A stretch of 64,000 nucleotides of DNA, from contig JAEBDY010000005.1 in assembly GCA_049997955.1 (NCBI GenBank), forward strand, positions 1-64,000, given 5' to 3'. Below are positions 1 to 7,777 of the stretch, piece after piece. Made by a program: the position numbers and the translations under genes. A model generated the notes under the pieces. It did no database searches. It had not been told where the DNA came from and saw only the letters and a list, made by a program, of their open reading frames with translations. The DNA comes from Umezawaea sp049997955 (lineage in GTDB: Bacteria > Actinomycetota > Actinomycetes > Mycobacteriales > Pseudonocardiaceae). Positions within the stretch are counted from its first letter, which is position 1, and the number at the start of each line of letters is the position of its first letter.

Positions 1-95
1 TCCGAAGCGCCCTCATCCCCGCTCCCGGTTTGTCAAGGCATCTTTCCCGCCTTGACAAACCGGGAGCGAGGGTAGAGACAATGACGCGAGCGGGG
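1..95 (-). repeat. Palindromic element copy 1 (hairpin with conserved loop)
   Basis: A perfect 19-bp stem (21-39 with 49-67) encloses a 9-nt loop. The inner stem and loop are the reverse complement of the copy at 49046-49139. The outer 8 bp of the stem differ from that copy but still pair perfectly. Outer flanks are shared too: on the reverse strand ccccgctcgc and attgtctc lie before the stem and atgagggcgcttcgga after it. The element may extend left of the window. No coding role is seen. Confidence 0.8.
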
Positions 96-253
96 GTGCC
101 GGGGGTGCCGGGGGTGCCGGGGGTGCCGGGGGTGCCGGGGGTGCCGGGGGTGCCGGGGGTGCCGGGGGTGCCGGGGGTGCCGGGGGTGCCGGGGGTGCCG
201 GGGGTGCCGGGGGTGCCGGGGGTGCCGGGGGTGCCGGGGGTGCCGGGGGTGCC
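92..253. repeat. 18-copy tandem repeat of a 9-bp unit
   Basis: Eighteen uninterrupted copies of gggggtgcc occupy 162 bp between the palindromic element and the end of the BaeRF2-like gene. Because the unit is 9 bp, both strands stay open (Val-Pro-Gly on one strand, Arg-His-Pro on the other). Those readings look incidental, as no ribosome site or homologous flank supports a protein. Array length is likely variable between strains. Confidence 0.95.
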
Positions 254-273
254 GGGGCAGGCAGCCACCCGCT

Positions 274-1275
274 CTACCTCCGCAGCAACGCCCCCACGTC
301 CTCGTGCAGCCGCACCCGGTCACCCACCAGCACGATCTCCGCCTGCGTGACCACCGCCGCGTGCGGCAGCACCTCGTCCGCCCGCTGCTCCACCAACCCG
401 GTGTGCGGCACGGTGGAGATCTGGCTCCCGTTCGGGTCGACCCACAGCGCGCGTTCGCCCAGGACCGTGTCGGTGAGCAGCAGCGTGTCCACGGCCCCGG
501 CGCTCAGCGCCGCCGACACCGCCCGCATCCCGTGCACCGCGCTCCCGGTGAGCCTGCTCGACTCGTCCCGGAACCGGTCGACGATCGTCCGGTTCTCGTC
601 GTGGTTGCGGCGACTGGCCAGGTGGTGGACCACGTGGTCGATGTTCGTGTTCCCCGACCGCGGGGTGGCGTCGACTTCCACGATGATGTGGTTGTGGCCT
701 GCGGGCAGCGCGTTCCGGAGGGTGCGCCGGGAGCGCAGCGGCCCGGCCAGGACCAGCAGCGGGGCGTGCAGCCAGGCGACCAGGCGGATCGCCTCGTCGG
801 TGATGTCGGACAGCTCGGCCGCCCGCAGGCGCTCGCCCGTCGGGGGGAGCCGACCGCCCACCGTGGCCACCGCCACCGACCGACCCGCGTGGTCGACGCC
901 GCGGAGGTCCGCGCCCAGGTGGTCCAGGTGGACGATCACGTGCGGCACCAACGGCTCCGCCAGGTCCACCAGCGGCAGCAGGTACGGGAGCGGGGAGAGG
1001 CGGGCGGTGTAGCCGGCCGGGGGCATGGGCAGGTAGCGGTCCAGCACCACCCGATCGCCGCGGGCGATGAGCGCCCGCCCCGCGAAACCGTGCGGGGTCG
1101 GGTGCGTCAACACCGCCTCGCTCAGCGCGGCCAGGGTTCGCTCGTCGGCGGACTGGGCCTCCAGTTGGTCGCGCATGGCGCGCCACCGCAGGTCCACGAG
1201 GCTGGAGGCGTCGTAGTAGACGGACGTGAACGGTCCGCTGCCGTGCACCAGTCCTTGCAGTTCGCCGGTGTCCAT
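274..1275 (-). CDS. BaeRF family 2 protein (Vms1/eRF1-like, Rv2629 type)
   Basis: The 333-aa protein resembles the actinobacterial family typified by M. tuberculosis Rv2629. These are described as bacterial archaeo-eukaryotic release factor (BaeRF) family 2 proteins and are related to Vms1/eRF1 peptidyl-tRNA hydrolases. The N-terminal part (MDTGELQGLV, then YYDASS) and the basic central GHNHIIVEVDATPRSG stretch are typical. The C-terminal third has the alpha/beta pattern of a release-factor domain 3. A ribosome site (gaggag) precedes the ATG. A weak SigF-type -10 (GGGTA on this strand at 1308-1312) lies just upstream. A ribosome-rescue role is inferred from the family only; the catalytic residue is not identified. 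Confidence 0.75.
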   Translation of the reverse strand: MDTGELQGLVHGSGPFTSVYYDASSLVDLRWRAMRDQLEAQSADERTLAALSEAVLTHPTPHGFAGRALIARGDRVVLDRYLPMPPAGYTARLSPLPYLLPLVDLAEPLVPHVIVHLDHLGADLRGVDHAGRSVAVATVGGRLPPTGERLRAAELSDITDEAIRLVAWLHAPLLVLAGPLRSRRTLRNALPAGHNHIIVEVDATPRSGNTNIDHVVHHLASRRNHDENRTIVDRFRDESSRLTGSAVHGMRAVSAALSAGAVDTLLLTDTVLGERALWVDPNGSQISTVPHTGLVEQRADEVLPHAAVVTQAEIVLVGDRVRLHEDVGALLRR

Positions 1276-1326
1276 GCGGTGCTCCTCAGCTCGGCTTCCC
1301 GATGAGGTACCCCGCCCGGCGGGGGT

Positions 1327-1767
1327 TCACGCGCGGTGCTGGTGCCTGGCCTGTTCCACGCGCACGCAGGCCTGGGCGATCACGACGGCCGCGAAGCCGA
1401 TGACCAGGTGGAAGACGCCCGCCGCGCTGTTGGCGTTGAGGGGGCCGGTGCCTGCGACCTCGCCGGAGGGGGCGCCGATGGCGAACACGACGAGGTAGAT
1501 CGGAGCCATGAGGGCGCCGAACACGCGGGCCGTGCGGGGGCGCCAGCACATGGCGAGGCCGAACAGGCCGGTGACGAGGTAGATGGTGTTCTGGAACGGG
1601 TTCACCCGCAGGAAGAGCACGAGGTCAGGGCCTGCGCCGAAGTAGTCGTCGAAGCCCGTGACGGCGAAGCCCGCCAAGCCGAGCACCGCCAGCAGGACGC
1701 TGAGCGCCAGGACCGCGCGCTGCGGCCACGCGAGTTCGGTCAACCGGGAGTTCACCACGGCCACCAC
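1327..1767 (-). CDS. DUF4383 membrane protein
   Basis: This is a 146-aa integral membrane protein with four hydrophobic segments (about residues 18-38, 57-77, 83-103 and 115-137). The motif RVNPFQNTIYLVTGLFGL matches the NPxxNxxHLxxGxxGL signature of DUF4383. A second DUF4383 protein in this window (30364-31041) has NPLHNVIHLAFGVLGLL at the same place. The gene lies 51 bp downstream of the first SigF gene on the same strand, so it may be the last gene of that operon. The molecular function of the family is unknown. Confidence 0.75.
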   Translation of the reverse strand: MVAVVNSRLTELAWPQRAVLALSVLLAVLGLAGFAVTGFDDYFGAGPDLVLFLRVNPFQNTIYLVTGLFGLAMCWRPRTARVFGALMAPIYLVVFAIGAPSGEVAGTGPLNANSAAGVFHLVIGFAAVVIAQACVRVEQARHQHRA

Positions 1768-1818
1768 CCCTGTTCCGGAGGACGATCCCCAGTCCTACCA
1801 CCAGTGGAGCACGGGTGC

Positions 1819-2559
1819 TCATCCTTCTTCCAGCAGATTTCGCAACCGCTCCAACGACTGGGCCAGCAGTCGGGACACGTGCATCTGCGAGACGCCCACC
1901 GTGCGGGCGATCTCGGTCTGCGTCTTGTCCTCGAAGAAGCGCAGCACGACGATGCGGCGCTCGCGCTTGGGGAGACCGCGGAGCATCGGGTTCAGGGCGT
2001 GGTGGAGCTCGGCGATCTCCAGTTCGTGGTCGTCCGCCTTGAGCTGGTCGTCCAGCTCCTCGTCCGGCAGGTCGTCCAGCGAGAGCAGGTGGTACGCGCT
2101 GCTCGCGTGCAGCCCCTCGTACACCTCCTCGGCGCTGACGCCGAGCTGCCTGGCCACCTCGCTCGGCGTCGGGGCCCGACCCAGCTGCTCGCTCAGGTCG
2201 CCGCGGGCGGAGTCGATCGCCTGGCAGAGCTCCTTGAGCTTGCGCGGGACGCGGACGGTCCAGCACAGGTCGCGGAAGTAGCGGCGGATCTCGCCGGTGA
2301 TGGTCGGCACGGCGAACGCCAGGAACTCGATGCCGCGGCCGACGTCGAACCGGTCCACGGCGTGGATCAGCCCGACCGCCGCGACCTGCCGCACGTCCTC
2401 CGGGTTCTCGCCGCGGTCGGCGAACCGGTCCGCGATGTGGTCTGCCACCGGCAGGTGCGAAGTCACCAGCAGGTCGCGCAACTCCTGGAACCGCGGTCTG
2501 CCGGGATCGGTCGTGGCCAGTTCGCGGAACACCGGCTCCATCGCGGGGTACTGGATCAT
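1819..2559 (-). CDS. sigF: SigF/SigB-type RNA polymerase sigma factor
   Basis: This 246-aa group 3 sigma factor has regions 2, 3 and 4. Region 2 carries VGLIHAVDRFDVGRG and FAVPTITGEIRRYFRD, region 3 the APTPSEVARQLGVS motif, and region 4 ends in TQTEIARTVGVSQMHVSRLL. The start chosen at 2559 (MIQYPAMEP) gives a 4-bp ATGA overlap with the upstream anti-sigma gene. The longer open frame only reads through that gene. The arrangement is the usfX-sigF pair known from mycobacteria. A paralogue lies at 37573-38430. Likely role: stress or developmental transcription, held inactive by the adjacent anti-sigma factor. Confidence 0.9.
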   Translation of the reverse strand: MIQYPAMEPVFRELATTDPGRPRFQELRDLLVTSHLPVADHIADRFADRGENPEDVRQVAAVGLIHAVDRFDVGRGIEFLAFAVPTITGEIRRYFRDLCWTVRVPRKLKELCQAIDSARGDLSEQLGRAPTPSEVARQLGVSAEEVYEGLHASSAYHLLSLDDLPDEELDDQLKADDHELEIAELHHALNPMLRGLPKRERRIVVLRFFEDKTQTEIARTVGVSQMHVSRLLAQSLERLRNLLEEG

Positions 2560-2963
2560 CGCAACGCCGCTTCCCGCCGCCGCAGTTCGATGTGCAGCAT
2601 GCCGTCCGCGTCGACCATCGTGGACGCCGAGTCGGCCAGCGAGCTGATCACGCGCCAGCAGAACGACGTCACCTTCGGCACCCAGGTGCTGGGCGAGGAG
2701 ACCTGGGCGCGGAACAGCAGCACGTGGTGGTCGACGGCGAAGTGGCACGTGAGCCGGGCGCCGTCGGTGGCCCGGCGGATGAGCAGCGAACAGGCTTCGT
2801 CGACCGCCAGCACGAGCTCGGCGACGATGTCGGCGTCGAACGCCGCTCGTTGCGCCATGCCCGCCGTGACGATCCGGATGCTGGGGAGATGAGCGGGCCC
2901 CGCTGGGACGCGGACGTCGAGGTCCGTTGTCGTCGCGGGGCCCTGCTCCTGTGCGTTCATCAC
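2556..2963 (-). CDS. UsfX/RsbW-type anti-sigma factor
   Basis: This 135-aa protein has the GHKL ATPase fold of the RsbW/SpoIIAB family. The N-box reads AVDEACSLLI, like M. tuberculosis UsfX (AVDEVC). The Asn four residues after the Glu that SpoIIAB uses for Mg-ATP is absent, and no clear DxGxG box follows, so kinase activity is doubtful. It overlaps the sigF start by ATGA, ensuring stoichiometric synthesis of the pair. The start lies inside the stop region of a small upstream ORF (TGATG). Inferred role: binds and holds the adjacent SigF. Confidence 0.85.
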   Translation of the reverse strand: MMNAQEQGPATTTDLDVRVPAGPAHLPSIRIVTAGMAQRAAFDADIVAELVLAVDEACSLLIRRATDGARLTCHFAVDHHVLLFRAQVSSPSTWVPKVTSFCWRVISSLADSASTMVDADGMLHIELRRREAALR

Positions 2964-3244
2964 GCCATGTGCTGCCCGTCGTCCACGCGGCCGTCTCGGT
3001 GTTCGCCGGTCTGGGGCGAGCCCGATCCCTGGCCGCGCCGACCCACGGGCTCGGCGTCGTGGTGCGCGACGACTTCCGACGCCGCCCCGGCCATCCCGGT
3101 CGGGGTCACCTCGCAGGTCCGCTCGGCAGGTCGGTTGGACTTCACGACTCCGTCGTGCGGGGTGTCCTCCGCGGTGCGCCCGGCGAGGGGCTGGTGCACG
3201 GTCGCCGGGATCCGGACGCCGACCGAGTTCTCGCTGGTGGTCAC
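2960..3244 (-). CDS. Small protein coupled to anti-sigma factor
   Basis: This 94-aa ORF has a GTG start and a strong ribosome site (agggagg, 6 nt spacing). Its stop overlaps the start of the anti-sigma gene. The sequence begins MTTSENSVGVRIPATVHQ and ends with a hydrophilic Gly/Arg/His-rich tail. I recognise no domain and see no membrane segment. The start sits 40 bp downstream of a SigF-type promoter, so it would be the first gene of the operon. It could be a regulator of the UsfX/SigF switch or merely a translated leader. The ribosome site and overlap are what support it as a gene. Confidence 0.55.
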   Translation of the reverse strand: MTTSENSVGVRIPATVHQPLAGRTAEDTPHDGVVKSNRPAERTCEVTPTGMAGAASEVVAHHDAEPVGRRGQGSGSPQTGEHRDGRVDDGQHMA

Positions 3245-3284
3245 TGAGAACCTCCCTGGGATTCGGTTGCCGTCGGAAGCTGAG

Positions 3285-3308
3285 TACCCATGGGAGGCAG
3301 GTCTACAC
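3285..3308 (-). promoter_or_regulatory. SigF-type promoter of the first sigF operon
   Basis: On the minus strand GTGT (3305-3308), a 15-bp spacer and GGGTA (3285-3289) fit the actinobacterial SigF/SigB consensus GTTT-N15-17-GGGTA. It lies about 40 bp upstream of the small ORF that leads the operon, suggesting autoregulation. Confidence 0.6.
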
Positions 3309-3384
3309 ATCGTTCTGCTCAGGTCCACATCGGACGTGTTCACGCCGCGTTCACCCGTCGTTGCCCCCCGCCGCCCCGCGGTCG

Positions 3385-4374
3385 CTAGCGGCCCAGCAGG
3401 TCGGCGGCCGAGCGGGTGTTGATCACGCGGTCGGCGGTGACGCCGTTGGCCTCGGCGCGTTCGCAGCCGTACACCAGCCAGTCGAGCTGGCCGGGGGCGT
3501 GGGCGTCGCTGTCGATGGCGAAGTCGCAGCCGAGGGAGACGGCGAGCCGGAGCAGCCGGGTGGGCGGATCGCGGCGTTCGGGGCGGGAGTTGATCTCGAC
3601 GGCGGTGCCGTTCACCCTGCACGCCTCGAAGACCGCGTCGGCGTCGAAGGCGGACTCGGGGCGGCCCTTGCCGACCACGAGCCGCCCGGTGCAGTGGCCG
3701 AGGACGTCGACGTGCGGGTTCGCCACGGCCGTGAGGAGGCGTTCGGTCATCTCCGGCTCGGCCATGCGGAGCTTCGAGTGCACGCTGGCGACCACGACGT
3801 CGACCCGCGAGAGCAACTCGTCGGTCTGGTCGAGCGCGCCGTCGTCGAGGATGTCCACCTCGATGCCGGTGAGGATCAGGAACGGCGCCAGTTCCACGTT
3901 CAGCTCGGCCACGACCTCCAACTGCCTGCGCAGCCGATCGGCGGTGAGACCGCTCGCGACGGTCAGCCGCGGCGAGTGGTCGGTCAGCGCCACCCACTCG
4001 TGGCCGAGGTCGCGGGCCGCCTCGGCCATCTCGCGGATCGGGCTGCCGCCGTCCGACCAGTCCGAGTGGGTGTGGCAGTCGCCCTTCAGCGCGGCCCGCA
4101 GCTCGTGGCCGCCGGTCACCGGCGCGGGAGCGCTCACCTTGTCGAGGTACGCCGGTTCCCGGCCCTGGACGGCGTCCACGATCACGCCCGCCGTGGACTT
4201 GCCGATGCCGGTCAGGTCGGTCAGCGTGCCCGCCGCGACCCGGCGGTCCAGCTCACCCGCGGGCAGGGCGGCCACGATCTCGGCGGCACGCCGGAACGCC
4301 CGCACCCGGTAGGTGGGTTCGCCCGCGCGTTCGAGCCGGAACGCGACCTGCCGCAGTGCCCAGAGGGGGTCCAC
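3385..4374 (-). CDS. PHP-domain metal-dependent phosphohydrolase (PolX-like)
   Basis: This 329-aa protein has an N-terminal region like the DNA polymerase X 8-kDa domain. It carries the start DPLWALRQVAFRLERAGEP and a helix-hairpin-helix TDLTGIGKSTAGVI at residues 52-65. A complete PHP domain follows: DCHTHSDWSDG (99-109), the metal ligands in LTDHSPR, TGIEVDIL, VASVHSK and DVLGHCTG, and DSDAHAPG near the end. The nucleotidyltransferase palm of true PolX is absent. Likely a phosphatase or nuclease acting in DNA metabolism. The GTG at 4374 is chosen because family members begin with this DPxxALxxIA motif; a GTG at 4389 is also possible. Confidence 0.8.
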   Translation of the reverse strand: MDPLWALRQVAFRLERAGEPTYRVRAFRRAAEIVAALPAGELDRRVAAGTLTDLTGIGKSTAGVIVDAVQGREPAYLDKVSAPAPVTGGHELRAALKGDCHTHSDWSDGGSPIREMAEAARDLGHEWVALTDHSPRLTVASGLTADRLRRQLEVVAELNVELAPFLILTGIEVDILDDGALDQTDELLSRVDVVVASVHSKLRMAEPEMTERLLTAVANPHVDVLGHCTGRLVVGKGRPESAFDADAVFEACRVNGTAVEINSRPERRDPPTRLLRLAVSLGCDFAIDSDAHAPGQLDWLVYGCERAEANGVTADRVINTRSAADLLGR

Positions 4375-4458
4375 GCCCCCAGTGTCCACCCGTTCGGCGG
4401 CACGCCGCACCCGTTGCGGGCAACACGCCCGAAACGTGCGAGGCGGACAATTGGTCCC

Positions 4459-5289
4459 GTGAGCTGGTCGGAGGAGCTGGAGTCGTCGATCGCCGAGGCG
4501 TTCGACCTCTCGGCGCGCGGCCACGACCGGTTCGCCATCGACCGCTTCCTGGCCATGGGCTCCGTGCTGGTGCGGCGCGCGGGCCTGCGCGAGGGCGAGC
4601 ACGTGCTGGAGGTGGGCTGCGGCCGGGGTTCGACGCTGCTCGCCGCGCTGGACGTGGTGGGGGAGCGCGGTTCCGTGATGGGCGTCGACCACCGGCCCGG
4701 CATGGTCCAGCTCGCGGGCGCACGGGTGCGCGCCCGGCACGCGTCGGGCTCCGACGTCCGCCTCGACGACGCGGACAAGCCGAACTTCCAGCCGGGCTCG
4801 TTCGACGTGGTGCTCGCCAACCTGATGATCTTCCAGCTCGCCGACCCCGCCTCCGCGCTGCGGCACTACGCGACCCTGCTGAGGCCCGCCGGGCGGCTCG
4901 CGTTCAGCACGGTCGCCGCGCCGGACCGGGCGTTCGCCTCGGCGCTCGGCGCGATCGCCCGGTTCGCCCCGAAGCTGAGTTCGGACCGCGGCCCGTTCCG
5001 CAGCGAGGCGACGATCCGGGAGTTCCTGCTCGGCCACGGCTACGAGCGCGTGGTGATCACCGAGGACGTGCTGGAGACCAGGTTCCGCGACGCGGAGCAC
5101 TGGCTGGAGTGGGTGTGGGCCAACGGCGGCCGCGAACTGCTGGACCGGGTGCCCGCCGAATCGCTGCCGCACGCGCGGGCCGCCGCGTTCGAGGAGATCG
5201 AGGCCGCGCGCTCACCGGAGGGCGACCTCGTGCTCGGCACCGCGATCCGCTTCACCGTGGCCGCACCGAGAACTCCCGCCCACGTGTGA
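4459..5289 (+). CDS. Class I SAM-dependent methyltransferase
   Basis: This 276-aa protein has the Rossmann-fold methyltransferase motif I VLEVGCGRGSTLLAAL (about residues 49-64), the acidic motif II VMGVDHRPGM and the motif III-like FDVVLANLMIFQL. It resembles the UbiE/Methyltransf_11 group. The substrate cannot be read from sequence. The GTG start (MSWSEELESSIAEAFDLSARG) gives the normal family length. The gene is divergent from the PHP gene with only 84 bp between starts. Confidence 0.8.
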   Translation: MSWSEELESSIAEAFDLSARGHDRFAIDRFLAMGSVLVRRAGLREGEHVLEVGCGRGSTLLAALDVVGERGSVMGVDHRPGMVQLAGARVRARHASGSDVRLDDADKPNFQPGSFDVVLANLMIFQLADPASALRHYATLLRPAGRLAFSTVAAPDRAFASALGAIARFAPKLSSDRGPFRSEATIREFLLGHGYERVVITEDVLETRFRDAEHWLEWVWANGGRELLDRVPAESLPHARAAAFEEIEAARSPEGDLVLGTAIRFTVAAPRTPAHV

Positions 5290-5388
5290 CCCCACACCGG
5301 AAGCCTCGTCCGTCTTCTTTGGCCGAACAGGTCTTCTGAATCGAACGTGCTGGTGAAACCGTTGCCGCACCGCGACAAGTGGACCAGG

Positions 5389-6051
5389 ATGGCCGCCATG
5401 TCCCCACGCACACCGGTGCACCAGGTCGCGTCCAGGCGCAAGCGCAGCAAGGGCGACCTGACCTCGCAGGCCATCCTCGACACCGCGGAGCGGCTGCTGG
5501 AGTCCCGTTCGCTCGACGAGATCGCGGTCGACGAGCTGACGTCGGGCGCGGGGGTGTCCCGGTCGACGTTCTACTTCCACTTCGAGTCCCGCGAGGCCGT
5601 GCTGCACGCGCTGTCGGAACAGGTGGCCGTCGAGCTGCACGAGTGCGCGGCCCTGTGGCTGCGGCGCGGCAGCGAGCCGCCGGAGGACGCCATCCGCCGG
5701 GCGCTCACCGCGACCGTCGCGCTCTGGCGCCACCACGGCCCGGTGCTGCGCGCCGCCATGCGCGCCCGCGACGTGAACCCGCGGATGCAGGAGTTCTGGT
5801 CCGACGTAGGCCGCCGCTTCATCGACGCCGCCGCCGAGCAGATCGACCGCGAACGCGCGGCGGGCGTCGCGCTACCCGGCCCACCGGACGCACGACTGCT
5901 GGTGACGGTGCTGGAGAACATGAACGAACAGGCCTGCTTCACCCAGTCCCTGTCCCGCCGCTCCCCGGTCCGCGACCGCAGGCTGGTCGACACGCTGACC
6001 ACGATCTGGCTGCGGTCCGTCTACGGCATCACCTCAACGAAGAGTCAGTAG
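5389..6051 (+). CDS. TetR-family transcriptional regulator (EthR-like)
   Basis: The protein is about 220 aa, with an N-terminal TetR helix-turn-helix: SQAILDTAERLLESRSLDEIAVDELTSGAGVSRSTFYFHFESREAVLHAL. The motif order RSTFYFHFESREA is close to EthR-type repressors. The C-terminal ligand domain (ALWRHHGPVLRAAM onward) is variable. ATG 5389 follows an accagg sequence closely; starts at 5347 or 5398 are also in frame. The 3' end overlaps the convergent DUF397 gene by 18 bp. The target is unknown. Confidence 0.8.
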   Translation: MAAMSPRTPVHQVASRRKRSKGDLTSQAILDTAERLLESRSLDEIAVDELTSGAGVSRSTFYFHFESREAVLHALSEQVAVELHECAALWLRRGSEPPEDAIRRALTATVALWRHHGPVLRAAMRARDVNPRMQEFWSDVGRRFIDAAAEQIDRERAAGVALPGPPDARLLVTVLENMNEQACFTQSLSRRSPVRDRRLVDTLTTIWLRSVYGITSTKSQ

Positions 6052-6264
6052 AAACGCCTCCCACTGGACCACCGGGAACGCAAGCACCGGCCCGGCCGCG
6101 TTCTTGGAGTCCCGCACAGCCACGCCCTGGGCGGGGAAGGCGACTTCGACACAATCGCTCTCACCTTCACCGCTGTAGCTGCTCTTACGCCAACCAACCT
6201 CTACGCAGTTGCTTTCGCCCTGGCCGCTGTAGCTACTCTTCTGCCAGGTCAGGCCCTTCGACAT
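6034..6264 (-). CDS. DUF397 protein with duplicated core motif
   Basis: This 76-aa protein ends with the DUF397 signature GVAVRDSKNAAGPVLAFPVVQWEAFL. The N-terminal core motif W-x-KSSYSG-x-GES-x-CVEV is present twice in a row (residues 6-23 and 24-41), whereas it commonly occurs once. It overlaps the 3' end of the XRE-type gene by 32 bp, the usual order for these pairs. Such pairs (Scr1/Scr2 type in Streptomyces) have been proposed as toxin-antitoxin-like or developmental regulators. Function here is inferred. Confidence 0.8.
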   Translation of the reverse strand: MSKGLTWQKSSYSGQGESNCVEVGWRKSSYSGEGESDCVEVAFPAQGVAVRDSKNAAGPVLAFPVVQWEAFLLTLR

Positions 6265-7138
6265 CGCGGTCCCCTCGACGGTCGTACACGCCCGCCCAGC
6301 GGGCGAACACCGACCGCGATTGTTCCGCATCCAGGGCACGATCAGCGAGTGCTCTCTGCTTGCGCTGGTAGACCTCTATCGACTTCTGGTCTTCGGTGAA
6401 GAGGGTGGCGACGTCGGTCTCGCTGTAAGCGACCGGCTTGATCGACTTGTCGAAGGTCATCAAGTTGAAGGAGTGCCTCAGAGCCGGGTGGCCTCCGCGC
6501 GACATCGGGATCACCCGGATGGTCAAGCGGTCCCACTCGCACATGAAGGCAAGCTGCATCATCTGGTCGTGCATGACCTGGCTGCCACCGATCGCCGCGT
6601 GCATGGCCACTTCATGGATGTAGAAGGTGACCTCGGGCGATCTGGAGCCGCTCAGGACCGACTGGCGCTCCATTCGGGCGGCAAGCTTGAAGTCGTGCTC
6701 CTCAGGTAGGTAGATACCACCGGGGTTGATGACCGCTCGCGCGTACGCCTCGGTTTGAAGCAGTCCTGGGATGAGCATCGTTTCGTACTTGCACATGGTC
6801 GATGCGGCACGCTCGTGGATCATCAAGCACAGCAGGTTGTCCGACAGCAGACCGTTGTGCACCCGGAGGAAGTGGCCGATGTCCTGCTCGGCCGCGATCC
6901 GCTGGATCCGGTCCCTGTTCGCCTGGTCCGCGCCGATCTTGCCCAGCAGCGTCCCGTAGTCCCAGTCGCTGGTGCTGCGCCACCCGTGCTCCAGTTTGCT
7001 GAGCTTGCCCGGCGACCACCCCAGCTCCTCCGCGACCGCCGTCGCCCTGAGGTTCGCGCGCTTGCGGGCCAGTCGGAGTTCTTGCCCCAGTTCCCTGGTT
7101 CGCGCGGTGGCGGGACGCGAATGGTGGTCTTCCTCCAT
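6233..7138 (-). CDS. XRE-family regulator with DUF5753 (Scr1-like)
   Basis: This 301-aa protein has an N-terminal helix-turn-helix (ELGQELRLARKRANLRATAVAEELGWSPGKLSKLEHG, about residues 17-53). The C-terminal DUF5753 domain is marked by YETMLIPGLLQTEAYARAVI and by FNLMTFDKSIKPVAYSET. It is typically paired with DUF397, as here. The ATG at 7138 (MEEDHHSRPATART) follows a cggg-rich region; the longer upstream frame is a shadow of the SRPBCC gene. Likely a DNA-binding regulator acting with the DUF397 partner. Confidence 0.85.
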   Translation of the reverse strand: MEEDHHSRPATARTRELGQELRLARKRANLRATAVAEELGWSPGKLSKLEHGWRSTSDWDYGTLLGKIGADQANRDRIQRIAAEQDIGHFLRVHNGLLSDNLLCLMIHERAASTMCKYETMLIPGLLQTEAYARAVINPGGIYLPEEHDFKLAARMERQSVLSGSRSPEVTFYIHEVAMHAAIGGSQVMHDQMMQLAFMCEWDRLTIRVIPMSRGGHPALRHSFNLMTFDKSIKPVAYSETDVATLFTEDQKSIEVYQRKQRALADRALDAEQSRSVFARWAGVYDRRGDRDVEGPDLAEE

Positions 7139-7238
7139 GCACCCGACGCTAGTGGTTCCAGTGACGAAAGGCAGTAACCACAACGGTTTTCCACCCCAAG
7201 GGATCACGTGGCCCGTTATTTGACCGGTGGTCAAAAAA

Positions 7239-7721
7239 TCAGCGGAGCACGTCCGCCAGCCGCACCAGCGAGCGCTCCATGTCCCTGCCGATCTCCTTGC
7301 TGCCGAACAGCTTGAGCAGCACGCCGCGCACCGCCGACGCGGGCTCCTGGAGCGACCGCAGCCGGACCAGCGTCCCGCCGTCCACGGGCTCCAGTTCGAC
7401 CCGGAACTCCGTGCTCGCCGCGAACCTCGCGGCCGGCCTGCCGTCCAGCCGTTCGGCGAGGTGCCGCCACGCCACCACGAGCGGCCTGCGGTACTCGACG
7501 ACCTCCTGGTCGACCTCCGACCGCCGCTTGCCCCACCGGCCGTACAGGCGTCGCCGCTGACCGCAGCCGCTGCCCGAGATGATCTCGACGCCTTCCGCCG
7601 AGCTGAGCCACTCCGGGGTGCGTTCCGACCTCGACACGAGGTGCCAGACGCGTTCCGGTGACGCGGCCACCCGTCCACTGCGCACGACTTCGATCACTGG
7701 GATCACCGCCTCGGCGCCCAT
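7239..7721 (-). CDS. SRPBCC-family (polyketide cyclase/dehydrase-like) protein
   Basis: This 160-aa protein has the START/Bet v1-like pattern: SGRVAASPERVWHLVSRSERTPEWL near the N-terminus, then EYRRPLVVAWRHLAERLDG, and a C-terminal helix (GVLLKLFGSKEIGRDMERSLVRLADVL). This fold binds hydrophobic ligands; the specific role is not evident. It starts 56 bp from the divergent LuxR-type regulator gene. Confidence 0.7.
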   Translation of the reverse strand: MGAEAVIPVIEVVRSGRVAASPERVWHLVSRSERTPEWLSSAEGVEIISGSGCGQRRRLYGRWGKRRSEVDQEVVEYRRPLVVAWRHLAERLDGRPAARFAASTEFRVELEPVDGGTLVRLRSLQEPASAVRGVLLKLFGSKEIGRDMERSLVRLADVLR

Positions 7722-7777
7722 CGTAGGTGCCCGTAGGGTGGGAGTGCCCGTCAGCGAGGCTGGGAGGGGGCGTCGTC

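Noticed and set aside
92..253. Possible CRISPR array
   Set aside because: The unit is 9 bp with no spacers and there are no cas genes; it is a simple minisatellite.
30..350. Open frames of Val-Pro-Gly and Arg-His-Pro repeats on both strands
   Set aside because: They arise from the 9-bp tandem repeat, which cannot contain a stop; no start signal or conserved flank supports an elastin-like protein.
1308..1330. SigF-type promoter before the BaeRF2 gene
   Set aside because: The GGGTA box fits, but the -35 (GTGA) and 14-bp spacing are poor, so it is not listed as a promoter.
1560..2266. Minus-strand ORF (213 aa) overlapping sigF and DUF4383
   Set aside because: Arg/Pro-rich shadow in another frame of the sigma factor gene.
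3361..4460. N-terminal extension of the methyltransferase over the PHP gene
   Set aside because: It is antisense to a conserved hydrolase and composition-biased; the methyltransferase family begins at MSWSEELE.
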